A stretch of 11,846 bases of DNA from an uncultured Bacteroidota bacterium. Lineage in GTDB: Bacteria > Bacteroidota > Bacteroidia > NS11-12g > UBA955. Each line of letters opens with the position of its first letter. The first letter of the stretch is position 1. The notes beneath the pieces were generated by a model, which was not told the DNA's origin, did not search any database, and worked only from the letters and a program-made list of their open reading frames with translations. The stretch is taken from NCBI GenBank assembly GCA_903959115.1, contig CAJBVU010000137.1, positions 1 through 11,846 of the forward strand, read 5' to 3'. Below, one piece after another: positions 1-5,513 of the stretch. The translations under genes and the position numbers were made by a program.

Positions 1-49
1 GCTTGTTCAAATCTTCATTCTTATTGAATTGAATGTCCTGCGTGCTCAT
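1..49 (-). CDS. 5' end of a gene leaving the window; possibly acyl-CoA carboxylase carboxyltransferase (beta) subunit
   Basis: On the minus strand an ATG at 49-47 opens a frame that stays open to the window edge and encodes MSTQDIQFNKNEDLNK. The FNKNEDxNK string resembles, from memory, the start of Bacteroidota acyl-CoA (propionyl/methylmalonyl-type) carboxylase carboxyltransferase subunits, which transfer the carboxyl group from biotin to the acyl-CoA. Only 16 codons are visible, so the assignment is an inference from a short string. A TAnnTTTG box ends 8 nt upstream of the ATG, which supports a real gene start. The gene is divergent from the RNA helicase to its right. Confidence 0.5.
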   Translation of the reverse strand, partial: MSTQDIQFNKNEDLNK

Positions 50-56
50 ACAAATT

Positions 57-64
57 CAAAAATA
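57..64 (-). promoter_or_regulatory. -7 promoter box TATTTTTG for the left-edge gene
   Basis: The minus strand reads TATTTTTG from 64 to 57, a full match to the Bacteroidota -7 consensus TAnnTTTG. Transcription would start about 5-7 nt further on, at about 50-52, directly before the ATG at 49, giving a transcript with almost no leader. No convincing -33 TTTG lies about 19 nt upstream. Confidence 0.45.
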
Positions 65-103
65 CGACCAATATAGCTTTAAATTCTAGGAACTATACCA
101 ATG

Positions 104-126
104 TTGACATTTTCTTTGTATCTTTG
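104..126 (+). promoter_or_regulatory. Promoter of the RNA helicase gene
   Basis: TATCTTTG at 119-126 matches the Bacteroidota -7 consensus TAnnTTTG exactly and is directly preceded by TTTG (115-118). A TTGACA hexamer starts at 104, leaving 12 nt between TTG and the TA of the -7 box. That is shorter than the roughly 17-23 nt reported for this phylum, so the TTG may not be the true -33 element. Predicted transcription start is near 131-133, giving a leader of about 107 nt before the helicase ATG at 240. Confidence 0.6.
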
Positions 127-180
127 CGCCGCTTAATTCATCTAGAGTCAGTCTTTAATAACGTACTTTCATTGTGCGTT

Positions 181-214
181 TGCGATAAAAACACTAGCTC
201 AGAAGTGTTTCGCG
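181..214 (+). promoter_or_regulatory. Stem-loop in the 5' leader of the helicase gene
   Basis: AAACACT (189-195) and AGTGTTT (204-210) are perfect 7-bp inverted repeats around an 8-nt loop. Below a 4-nt bulge the stem can continue with GCG (182-184) against CGC (211-213). It ends about 25 nt before the ATG and has no following U run, so it is not a terminator. Leader structures are known regulatory sites for some cold-shock RNA helicase genes. A control role here is inference. Confidence 0.4.
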
Positions 215-239
215 TAAGACAGTAATCTAAAAAACATAC

Positions 240-1826
240 ATGCAATCATTTGAATCATTGGGGTTAATCGCCCCCTTGGTGAAGTCTGTTTCAGAACAGG
301 GCTACACCACCCCAACGCCAATCCAAGCATTGGCCATCCCAACCATTTTAAAAGGAAGCGACCTTTTTGCAACAGCCCCCACGGGTACTGGTAAAACTGC
401 AGCGTTCGCCATTCCTATCATTCAACAAATTATGGCCAACCCCCAACGCAAAACACATGCTTTGGTTTTGGCACCTACCCGTGAATTGGCGCATCAGATT
501 TCTGATAACTTCCGCAAATACGCCAGCGGAACCAACCTTCGCATCGCTCTAGTTTATGGTGGTGTTTCACAAATGCGTCAGGTTCAAGAAATTCGTCGCG
601 GCTGTCAAGTCATCATCGCTACCCCAGGTCGTTTGCTCGATTTGATCGAACAAGGTTTTATTGATCTTTCTGGTATCCAAACGTTTGTATTGGATGAGTG
701 TGACCGTATGCTTGATATGGGTTTTGTAGCCGATATCCGCGAAATCGGAAAATTGATGCTTGCCGAACGCAAACAAACGTTATTGTTCTCTGCTACCGCC
801 CCTCGCGAAATCAAGCAATTGGCTTCAGAGATGTTGGTTGATCCAGAGCACATCGACATTCTTCCAAACATCGAAGACAAACCAAAAATCACGCAGTGGT
901 TATTTTGTGTAGACCGCAATAACAAGTACGCTTTGTTGCGCGACATGTTAGAGGATCCTGCCATTGAATCAATGCTTGTGTTTACCAAAACCAAACATGG
1001 TGCTGATAAATTGGTGATGAACTTGAAAGACGATGGCTATTCAGCTGTTGCGATTCACGGCGACAAATCTCAGCGTGAGCGTTCAAATAACTTGGATATG
1101 TTCAAACGTGGACGTGCCAAATTGTTGATCGCGACCGACGTTGCTGCTCGCGGTGTAGACGTAAAAGAATTAAATTATGTATTGAACTTTGATATCGCTA
1201 TGGATGCCGATACCCACACTCACCGTATTGGCCGTACTGGTCGTGCCGGTGCCGAAGGTATTGCCATTTCTTTCTGTGAGCGTTCTGAAGCCAATTTGTT
1301 AGAGCAAATTTTCAGGATTCATGGTAAAGAGTGCATGACCGAAATGGAACATGATTACCGTATCGAATTGCCTCAACGTCGTAGTGGCGGCGGTGGCGGT
1401 GGCGGCGGAAGTTACCACAAAGGCTATGGCGGCGGAAATCGCGGTGGTGGCGGTGGTGGCTATCGCGGTGGATCTGGTGGATCTGGTGGCGGTGGATATC
1501 GCGGCGGATCTGGCGGCGGTGGTGGATACCGTGGTGGATCGTCTAATGGCGGCGGTGGTGGATCTCGCAGCGGCGGAAGCAGCTATGGTGGCGGCGGAAG
1601 CAGTTACGGTGGTGGTGATAGAACCCCTCGCGTAGGTGCAACTGCAGGTGGCGATCGTCCAAGTTTTGGCGGTGGTGCTCCTCGTGAAAGAAGCGCTTCC
1701 TCTGCAGAACGTCCTTCAGGCGGCGGATACCGCGGTGCAAACGAAGGTGGATCAGGTGGCAACGGCAATCGCAACAACACACGTTGGGGTGGAACTGGCC
1801 GTGGCGACAAGAAGCCAAACTATTAA
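240..1826 (+). CDS. rhlE: DEAD-box ATP-dependent RNA helicase, RhlE-like, with Gly/Arg-rich tail
   Basis: The 528-aa product unwinds or remodels RNA using ATP, acting in the cytoplasm, probably in ribosome assembly or RNA decay as RhlE-type helicases do. All core motifs are present: Q motif (GYTTPTPIQ, 21-29), motif I (APTGTGKT, 46-53), Ia (PTREL, 79-83), Ib (TPGR, 128-131), II (DECD, 152-155), III (SAT, 184-186), V (ATDVAARGVDV, 298-308) and VI (HRIGRTGR, 328-335). Motif II has Cys where most bacterial members have Ala. After the core (about 1-378) comes a tail of about 150 residues, nearly all Gly, Ser, Arg and Tyr, with repeated GGYRGG units. This is a low-complexity RNA-binding type of extension and makes the protein longer than E. 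coli RhlE (about 450 aa). The N-terminus MQSFESLGL starts as RhlE proteins do, supporting the ATG at 240. No Shine-Dalgarno sequence is seen. Confidence 0.95.
   Translation: MQSFESLGLIAPLVKSVSEQGYTTPTPIQALAIPTILKGSDLFATAPTGTGKTAAFAIPIIQQIMANPQRKTHALVLAPTRELAHQISDNFRKYASGTNLRIALVYGGVSQMRQVQEIRRGCQVIIATPGRLLDLIEQGFIDLSGIQTFVLDECDRMLDMGFVADIREIGKLMLAERKQTLLFSATAPREIKQLASEMLVDPEHIDILPNIEDKPKITQWLFCVDRNNKYALLRDMLEDPAIESMLVFTKTKHGADKLVMNLKDDGYSAVAIHGDKSQRERSNNLDMFKRGRAKLLIATDVAARGVDVKELNYVLNFDIAMDADTHTHRIGRTGRAGAEGIAISFCERSEANLLEQIFRIHGKECMTEMEHDYRIELPQRRSGGGGGGGGSYHKGYGGGNRGGGGGGYRGGSGGSGGGGYRGGSGGGGGYRGGSSNGGGGGSRSGGSSYGGGGSSYGGGDRTPRVGATAGGDRPSFGGGAPRERSASSAERPSGGGYRGANEGGSGGNGNRNNTRWGGTGRGDKKPNY
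1386..1620 (+). repeat. Imperfect Gly-codon repeats encoding the helicase tail
   Basis: This stretch is built from degenerate GGC/GGT/GGA codon runs broken by TAT/TAC CGC/CGT and TCT units, for example several copies reading roughly GGTGGATATCGCGGCGGATC. The copies differ at synonymous positions, so it is a protein-level repeat rather than a clean microsatellite. Its G-rich bias stands out from the rest of the window. Similar but looser Gly-rich coding continues to about 1800. Confidence 0.75.
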
Positions 1827-1861
1827 TTCGGCGATAATTAAACAATAAAATTTGTTGGGAT

Positions 1862-1880
1862 GGGGTTGATCATCAACCCC
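1862..1880 (+). terminator. Hairpin 36 nt after the helicase stop, possible terminator
   Basis: GGGGTTGA (1862-1869) and TCAACCCC (1873-1880) form a perfect 8-bp stem with a 3-nt loop. No U tract follows on either strand, so it is not a classical intrinsic terminator. It could protect the 3' end of the helicase mRNA, or block read-through between the convergent helicase and SRP RNA genes. Confidence 0.45.
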
Positions 1881-1886
1881 TTACAA

Positions 1887-1909
1887 TAAAAAAAGGCGGT
1901 ATCGCGCCG
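1887..1909 (-). terminator. Intrinsic terminator at the 3' end of the SRP RNA
   Basis: On the minus strand the SRP RNA ends in GGCGCGATACCGCC followed directly by TTTTTTTATT (plus-strand A7 at 1888-1894). A short local hairpin (GGCG/CGCC) can form just before the U run. It uses the same bases as the 3' arm of the RNA's closing helix, so either fold could trigger release. Confidence 0.6.
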
Positions 1910-1975
1910 CTACAACCCACTGTCCTTGCTGCCTTCCGGCCCTGGGGAAGTGAATGGGGAGCTGGCCGTACCGCC
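1895..1975 (-). ncRNA. ffs: Small bacterial signal recognition particle RNA (4.5S-type)
   Basis: This is the RNA of the signal recognition particle, which binds Ffh and targets nascent membrane and secreted proteins to the membrane. The minus strand contains CAGGGCCGGAAGGCAGCA (about 1928-1945), the conserved domain IV apical hairpin with its GGAA tetraloop and adjoining asymmetric loop, as in E. coli 4.5S RNA. The outer ends GGCGGTA (1975-1969) and TACCGCC (1901-1895) pair perfectly as the closing helix. The length of about 81 nt fits the short SRP RNA lacking an Alu domain and is on the small side. A TAnnTTTG box ends 5 nt before the 5' end and a U tract follows the 3' end, so both ends are supported. 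It lies antisense between two plus-strand genes. Confidence 0.93.
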
Positions 1976-1979
1976 GCTA

Positions 1980-2010
1980 CAAATGTAGTGATAATTTTAG
2001 CGATAATAAA
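1980..2010 (-). promoter_or_regulatory. Promoter of the SRP RNA gene
   Basis: The minus strand has TACATTTG (1987-1980), a perfect TAnnTTTG -7 box. TTTA (2010-2007), one base off the -33 TTTG, sits 19 nt upstream, which is the expected spacing. Transcription would start at about 1975, exactly where the RNA's closing helix begins. The putative -33 bases lie inside the left flank of the plus-strand terminator at 2005-2043. Confidence 0.6.
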
Positions 2011-2043
2011 GGGCTTCCGCTGCGCGGAAGCCCTTTATTTTTT
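2005..2043 (+). terminator. Strong inverted-repeat terminator between the SRP RNA gene and lptB
   Basis: Bases 2005-2020 and 2024-2039 are a perfect 16-bp inverted repeat (core GGGCTTCCGC/GCGGAAGCCC, 3-nt loop) followed by a T-rich run ending at 2043 (TTTATTTTTT from 2034). It is a good intrinsic terminator for plus-strand transcripts reading through from the helicase gene. It would insulate lptB, which starts 18 nt later. Confidence 0.8.
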
Positions 2044-2047
2044 GCCC

Positions 2048-2055
2048 TATATTTG
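2048..2055 (+). promoter_or_regulatory. -7 promoter box TATATTTG of lptB
   Basis: TATATTTG at 2048-2055 matches TAnnTTTG and ends 5 nt before the lptB ATG at 2061. A start site 5-7 nt downstream would fall on or beside the ATG, implying a leaderless or near-leaderless mRNA. The bases 19 nt upstream belong to the terminator stem and do not match TTTG. Confidence 0.5.
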
Positions 2056-2060
2056 CTACA

Positions 2061-2813
2061 ATGAAACTCCGTTCACAGAATTTGGTAAAACAATACGGCG
2101 CAAAACGCGTGGTGAACGATGTTAGCGTTGAAGTTAACCAAGGCGAAATTGTAGGATTACTAGGCCCCAATGGCGCCGGAAAAACCACATCCTTCTACAT
2201 GTTTGTCGGCCTAGTTCGCCCCGATGAAGGTCAAGTCTTCCTTGAAGATACCGAAATCAGCTCCTGGCCCATGTTCAAACGAGCCCAACATGGTATTGGC
2301 TACCTACCGCAAGAAGCCTCTGTTTTTAGGGAGTTGAGCGTGGAAGAAAACATTCAAGCCATCCTCGAAATGACCAAACTCTCCAAAAAAGAGCAAGAGG
2401 AAAAATTGGAATCGCTAATCAGCGAATTTGGCCTCGGAAAAGTGAGAAAAAACTTGGGAAAAGTGCTTTCAGGTGGCGAAAGACGTCGTACCGAAATCGC
2501 CAGAGCCCTAGCAACCGACCCAAAATTCATCCTTCTTGATGAGCCTTTTGCCGGGGTCGACCCGATAGCTGTGGAGGACATACAGCAAATTGTAGCAAAA
2601 CTGAAGCAAAAGAATATTGGAATACTTATCACCGACCATAATGTACAGGAAACGTTGAGCATTACGGACCGGGCGTATTTGTTGTTTGAAGGTAAGTTAT
2701 TAAAACACGGAACAGCCCAGGAATTGGCGAACGATGAGATGGTAAGGAAGGTATATTTGGGGCAGAATTTCGAACTTCGTAGATCTAAGTCAGCTACTGA
2801 ACCATTGGGTTAA
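2061..2813 (+). CDS. lptB: LPS export ABC transporter ATP-binding protein LptB
   Basis: The 250-aa protein is the cytoplasmic ATPase of the LptB2FG transporter, which extracts lipopolysaccharide from the inner membrane and pushes it along the Lpt bridge to the outer membrane. Visible motifs are Walker A GPNGAGKT (35-42), Q-loop YLPQ (81-84), signature LSGGERRR (136-143), Walker B ILLDEP (157-162) with catalytic E161, and the H-loop H193 in TDHNVQETL. The stretch FAGVDPIAVEDIQ just after Walker B, and the family-typical YLPQEASVFR, favour LptB over generic ABC ATPases. Length fits the family (about 240 aa) with a short extra C-terminus. The next gene follows after 28 nt, suggesting co-transcription. 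The other lpt genes are not in view. Confidence 0.93.
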   Translation: MKLRSQNLVKQYGAKRVVNDVSVEVNQGEIVGLLGPNGAGKTTSFYMFVGLVRPDEGQVFLEDTEISSWPMFKRAQHGIGYLPQEASVFRELSVEENIQAILEMTKLSKKEQEEKLESLISEFGLGKVRKNLGKVLSGGERRRTEIARALATDPKFILLDEPFAGVDPIAVEDIQQIVAKLKQKNIGILITDHNVQETLSITDRAYLLFEGKLLKHGTAQELANDEMVRKVYLGQNFELRRSKSATEPLG

Positions 2814-2841
2814 GGCAAACAAAACGACTTTTGTCATTCCT

Positions 2842-3804
2842 ATGCGCCTCATTGTTTCAGAATCAACCGACGTTTATTACAACTTAGCGGCTGAGTCCCA
2901 TTTTTTGCACCACACGGACGAGAATGTGATCATGTTATGGCGCAGTGAAAGTGCGGTTGTGTGTGGTAAGCATCAGAATATTTGCGCGGAGATCAATTAT
3001 GCTGCCTGTCGGCAGCTAAACATTGCACCTGCCCGCCGCGTAAGCGGCGGGGGCACCGTCTACCACGACCTTGGCAACCTCAATTTTTCATTCATCCAAG
3101 ACCTCGGTACAACACTTGATAAAGCGGTAAACTATAAACGGTTCTTGGAGCCCATCCGCCAAGCACTGCTAGAAATGGGCATCGAAACATCCTATTCGGA
3201 GCGCGACGATCTACTATTTAACGGAGTGAAATTCTCTGGCAACGCACAGCACATCTTCCAACAAAAAAAACGCGTTTTACACCATGGCACCCTGCTATTA
3301 AATGCCAATATCCATAACCTCGGCAAGGCACTTCACTCCGAAGGGCAATACCAAGACAAAGCCGTAAAAAGCAACAAATCTTCCGTTACCAACCTCGGCG
3401 ATCACTTTCCGCATCTGCAACAAATCGACCAAACCATAGCCACATTGGCACAAAAGCTCTCAACTATTACCCAATCAACGATCTCCTCAATCCAGCCGAA
3501 CGAAGACCATCAAATCAACCAAATAAAAACGGAGAAATTTACATCGCCGGAATGGATCTTTGGATATTCGCCCTCCTACCAACATCAAAGGGTAATCACG
3601 ATACAAGATTCCAAATACCACCTCAATATGGTTGTAACAAAAGGCATCATCACGGAATTTACTCTCACCGATGAGCAAGGAATCGAAAAATTCCCTTACG
3701 AATCTCAAGCATCTGTAAATCAACCAATTGCCCCACAAACTTTCGCGTCAGCATTCGCAAATACCCCGTTCCAATACGAAGCCGAATACAATCAATTCTT
3801 CTAA
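2842..3804 (+). CDS. lplA: Lipoate-protein ligase A
   Basis: The 320-aa cytoplasmic enzyme activates lipoate with ATP to lipoyl-AMP and attaches it to the lysine of lipoyl domains in 2-oxoacid dehydrogenases and the glycine cleavage H protein. The N-terminal catalytic domain (about 1-195) has the lipoate-binding motif RRVSGGGTVYHD (65-76), the catalytic lysine in GVKFSGNAQ (K130) and HHGTLLLN (147-154). A C-terminal accessory domain (about 232-320) begins with TSPEWIFGYSP, matching the two-domain LplA of E. coli (338 aa) rather than single-domain LipB or LipM. The start is the first ATG after lptB and gives the expected N-terminus. It probably lies in one transcript with lptB and nth; no promoter box is seen in either gap. 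Confidence 0.92.
   Translation: MRLIVSESTDVYYNLAAESHFLHHTDENVIMLWRSESAVVCGKHQNICAEINYAACRQLNIAPARRVSGGGTVYHDLGNLNFSFIQDLGTTLDKAVNYKRFLEPIRQALLEMGIETSYSERDDLLFNGVKFSGNAQHIFQQKKRVLHHGTLLLNANIHNLGKALHSEGQYQDKAVKSNKSSVTNLGDHFPHLQQIDQTIATLAQKLSTITQSTISSIQPNEDHQINQIKTEKFTSPEWIFGYSPSYQHQRVITIQDSKYHLNMVVTKGIITEFTLTDEQGIEKFPYESQASVNQPIAPQTFASAFANTPFQYEAEYNQFF
3001..3051 (+). repeat. Two tandem GC-rich hairpins inside lplA
   Basis: GCTGCC/GGCAGC (3001-3006 and 3011-3016, 4-nt loop) is followed by CCCGCCGC/GCGGCGGG (3032-3039 and 3044-3051) closed by GTAA, a GNRA-type tetraloop. Both stems are perfect. The second covers the codons for the RRVSGGG motif. No U tract follows. They may slow ribosomes or polymerase, or be a by-product of codon choice. 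Confidence 0.5.
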
Positions 3805-3849
3805 ATAAACCAATACACCCAATTCTTCAAATTAGCCATAGCAATCAAA

Positions 3850-4485
3850 ATGAATAAGTCGGAACGCGTTCAATTTATCCTCTCCAAATTGGAAGAGTTA
3901 TACCCGGAAACGCCCATTCCGCTCAATCATAGCGACCCCTATACGCTTTTAATTGCTGTCCTCCTCAGCGCCCAATGCACCGATGAACGCGTAAACCAAA
4001 TTACACCACTCCTTTTTGCCAAGGCCAACAATCCAACCGATATGCTCAAACTCTCGGTGGAAGAAATCCAAAACATTATTCGGCCCTGTGGTTTATCGCC
4101 AATGAAAAGCAAAGGCATCTATGGACTCTCCAAAATGATCATGGAAGAACACGGAGGGCTCGTGCCGCAGTCGTTTGAAGCGTTGGAGGCAATGCCTTCG
4201 GTTGGACATAAAACGGCCTCTGTGGTGATGTCGCAAGCGTTTGGCGTTCCTGCTTTTCCGGTTGATACCCATATTCACAGATTAGCATATCGATGGCGTT
4301 TAAGCCCTGCCAAAAATGTGGAACAGACCGAAAAAGATCTCAAACGACAAATACCAGAAGGACTTTGGAATAAAGCCCACCTTCAAATCATTTTCATGGG
4401 TCGAGAATACTGCCCGGCGAGAGGTCATATCGTTGAAAAATGCCCTATCTGCTCCGTCTTAGGATGTCGCGAAAAATCTAAATAA
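3850..4485 (+). CDS. nth: Endonuclease III (DNA glycosylase/AP lyase)
   Basis: The 211-aa enzyme removes oxidised pyrimidines from DNA and cleaves the abasic site, the first step of base-excision repair. It has the helix-hairpin-helix segment LEAMPSVGHKTA (112-123) with catalytic lysine K121, the essential aspartate D139 in VDTHIHR, and LLSAQCTDERVN (38-49) typical of Nth. Length equals E. coli Nth (211 aa). The C-terminal [4Fe-4S] cysteines are C188, C198, C201 and C206, giving C-x9-C-x2-C-x4-C rather than the classical C-x6-C-x2-C-x5-C. The gene starts 45 nt after lplA, probably in the same operon, and converges on the moxR-type gene at its 3' side. Confidence 0.95.
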   Translation: MNKSERVQFILSKLEELYPETPIPLNHSDPYTLLIAVLLSAQCTDERVNQITPLLFAKANNPTDMLKLSVEEIQNIIRPCGLSPMKSKGIYGLSKMIMEEHGGLVPQSFEALEAMPSVGHKTASVVMSQAFGVPAFPVDTHIHRLAYRWRLSPAKNVEQTEKDLKRQIPEGLWNKAHLQIIFMGREYCPARGHIVEKCPICSVLGCREKSK

Positions 4486-4488
4486 CAT

Positions 4489-4531
4489 TAGATTAACTAA
4501 ATCTAGTTTGATATTCCCTTCAATTTCAAAC
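4489..4531. terminator. Weak inverted repeats between convergent nth and moxR-type genes
   Basis: TAGATT/AATCTA (4489-4494 and 4500-4505) and GTTTGA/TCAAAC (4506-4511 and 4526-4531) are 6-bp AT-rich stems in the 68-nt gap between two convergent genes. No strong GC stem or U tract is present. They may serve as a bidirectional transcription end, but the evidence is slight. Confidence 0.25.
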
Positions 4532-4553
4532 TGGGGAACTGCAAAACCCAAAA

Positions 4554-5513
4554 TCAATTACAAATCGCAGCGATAATTTGATCTGAAGAAACACCTTCAG
4601 CCTCAGCCTTAAAGTTTCTTACGATACGATGCCTTAGCACCCACTTAGATACGGCAACGATGTCCTCGCGATCCACACTAAATTTTCCATTCATCAACGC
4701 GTGACATTTACCAGCCAAAATCAAATTCTGACCTGCTCTTGGTCCGGCACCATACGACAAATATTGATTTGCCATAGAGTGAGATCCCGATAGACCCGGT
4801 CGAGTTTGCTGAACCATCGTAACCACCTGTTCAAAAACATGGTCCGTAACGGGAACCGCTCTAACCAAAGCCTGAAATTCCTTGATTTGCTGGGCAGAAA
4901 TCACCGACTTCGCTTTTCCCTGCGCACTACCCGTGGTTTGTTTTAAAATATTGACTTCTTCTTCAAACCCAGGATAGTCCAAAATCACTTGAAACATAAA
5001 ACGATCCAACTGCGCTTCTGGCAAGGGATAAGTACCTTCTTGTTCGATAGGATTCTGGGTTGCCAATACAAAGAATGGCTCCTCCAATTGATATCTTTGT
5101 CCGCCCGCAGTAACCTGTCGCTCCTGCATCGCCTCTAACAAAGCAGCCTGAGTTTTTGGGGGTGTACGATTGATCTCATCAGCCAAAATAATATTGGAAA
5201 AAATGGGACCCTTTACAAAATGAAACTGTCTTGCATCGTCCAAAATCTCGCTTCCTACAATGTCAGATGGCATCAAATCGGGGGTGAACTGAATCCGGTT
5301 GAACGACAAATCCATGGTTTCTGAAAGTGTCTTTACGAGCAAGGTTTTAGCCAGACCGGGCACACCAACCATCAAAACGTGGCCATGACAAAACACTGCA
5401 TTGATTAAGGCATCTATTACCTCATGCTGACCCACAACTACTTTGCCGATTTCGGCACGCAAAGCCAATACTTTGGTAGAAAAATCCTTTGCCGTTGAAA
5501 CGATGTCACTCAT
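4554..5513 (-). CDS. MoxR-family AAA+ ATPase
   Basis: The 319-aa cytoplasmic AAA+ protein belongs to the MoxR family, ATP-driven chaperones that help mature or activate other protein complexes, often with VWA-domain partners. It shows Walker A GVPGLAKT (50-57), Walker B IILADE (108-113) followed by INRTPPKTQAALLEAM, sensor 1 N154 in ATQNPIEQEGTYPLPEAQLDRF-type context (151-172) and an arginine-bearing YGAGPRAG (255-262). Its length is normal for the family. Its ATG (5513-5511) lies inside the last codons of the upstream surA-like gene (8-nt overlap), so the two are probably translationally coupled. It is the last gene of the minus-strand block. The DUF58 and VWA genes that usually follow moxR are absent here because nth converges on it. 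Confidence 0.93.
   Translation of the reverse strand: MSDIVSTAKDFSTKVLALRAEIGKVVVGQHEVIDALINAVFCHGHVLMVGVPGLAKTLLVKTLSETMDLSFNRIQFTPDLMPSDIVGSEILDDARQFHFVKGPIFSNIILADEINRTPPKTQAALLEAMQERQVTAGGQRYQLEEPFFVLATQNPIEQEGTYPLPEAQLDRFMFQVILDYPGFEEEVNILKQTTGSAQGKAKSVISAQQIKEFQALVRAVPVTDHVFEQVVTMVQQTRPGLSGSHSMANQYLSYGAGPRAGQNLILAGKCHALMNGKFSVDREDIVAVSKWVLRHRIVRNFKAEAEGVSSDQIIAAICN

Noticed and set aside
605..994. 129-codon minus-strand frame opposite the helicase core
   Set aside because: It lies fully within a strongly conserved gene, has no recognisable domain and no TAnnTTTG box upstream.
1351..1635. Plus-strand open frame encoding an Ala/Val-rich peptide, overlapping the helicase tail
   Set aside because: It is the +1 reading of the Gly-codon repeats (GGC GGT read as GCG GTG). 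The composition is explained by the repeats and there is no independent start signal.
1543..1845. Minus-strand His/Arg- and Pro-rich open frames opposite the helicase tail
   Set aside because: They are the antisense reading of GGN-rich codons, with low-complexity content and no promoter box.
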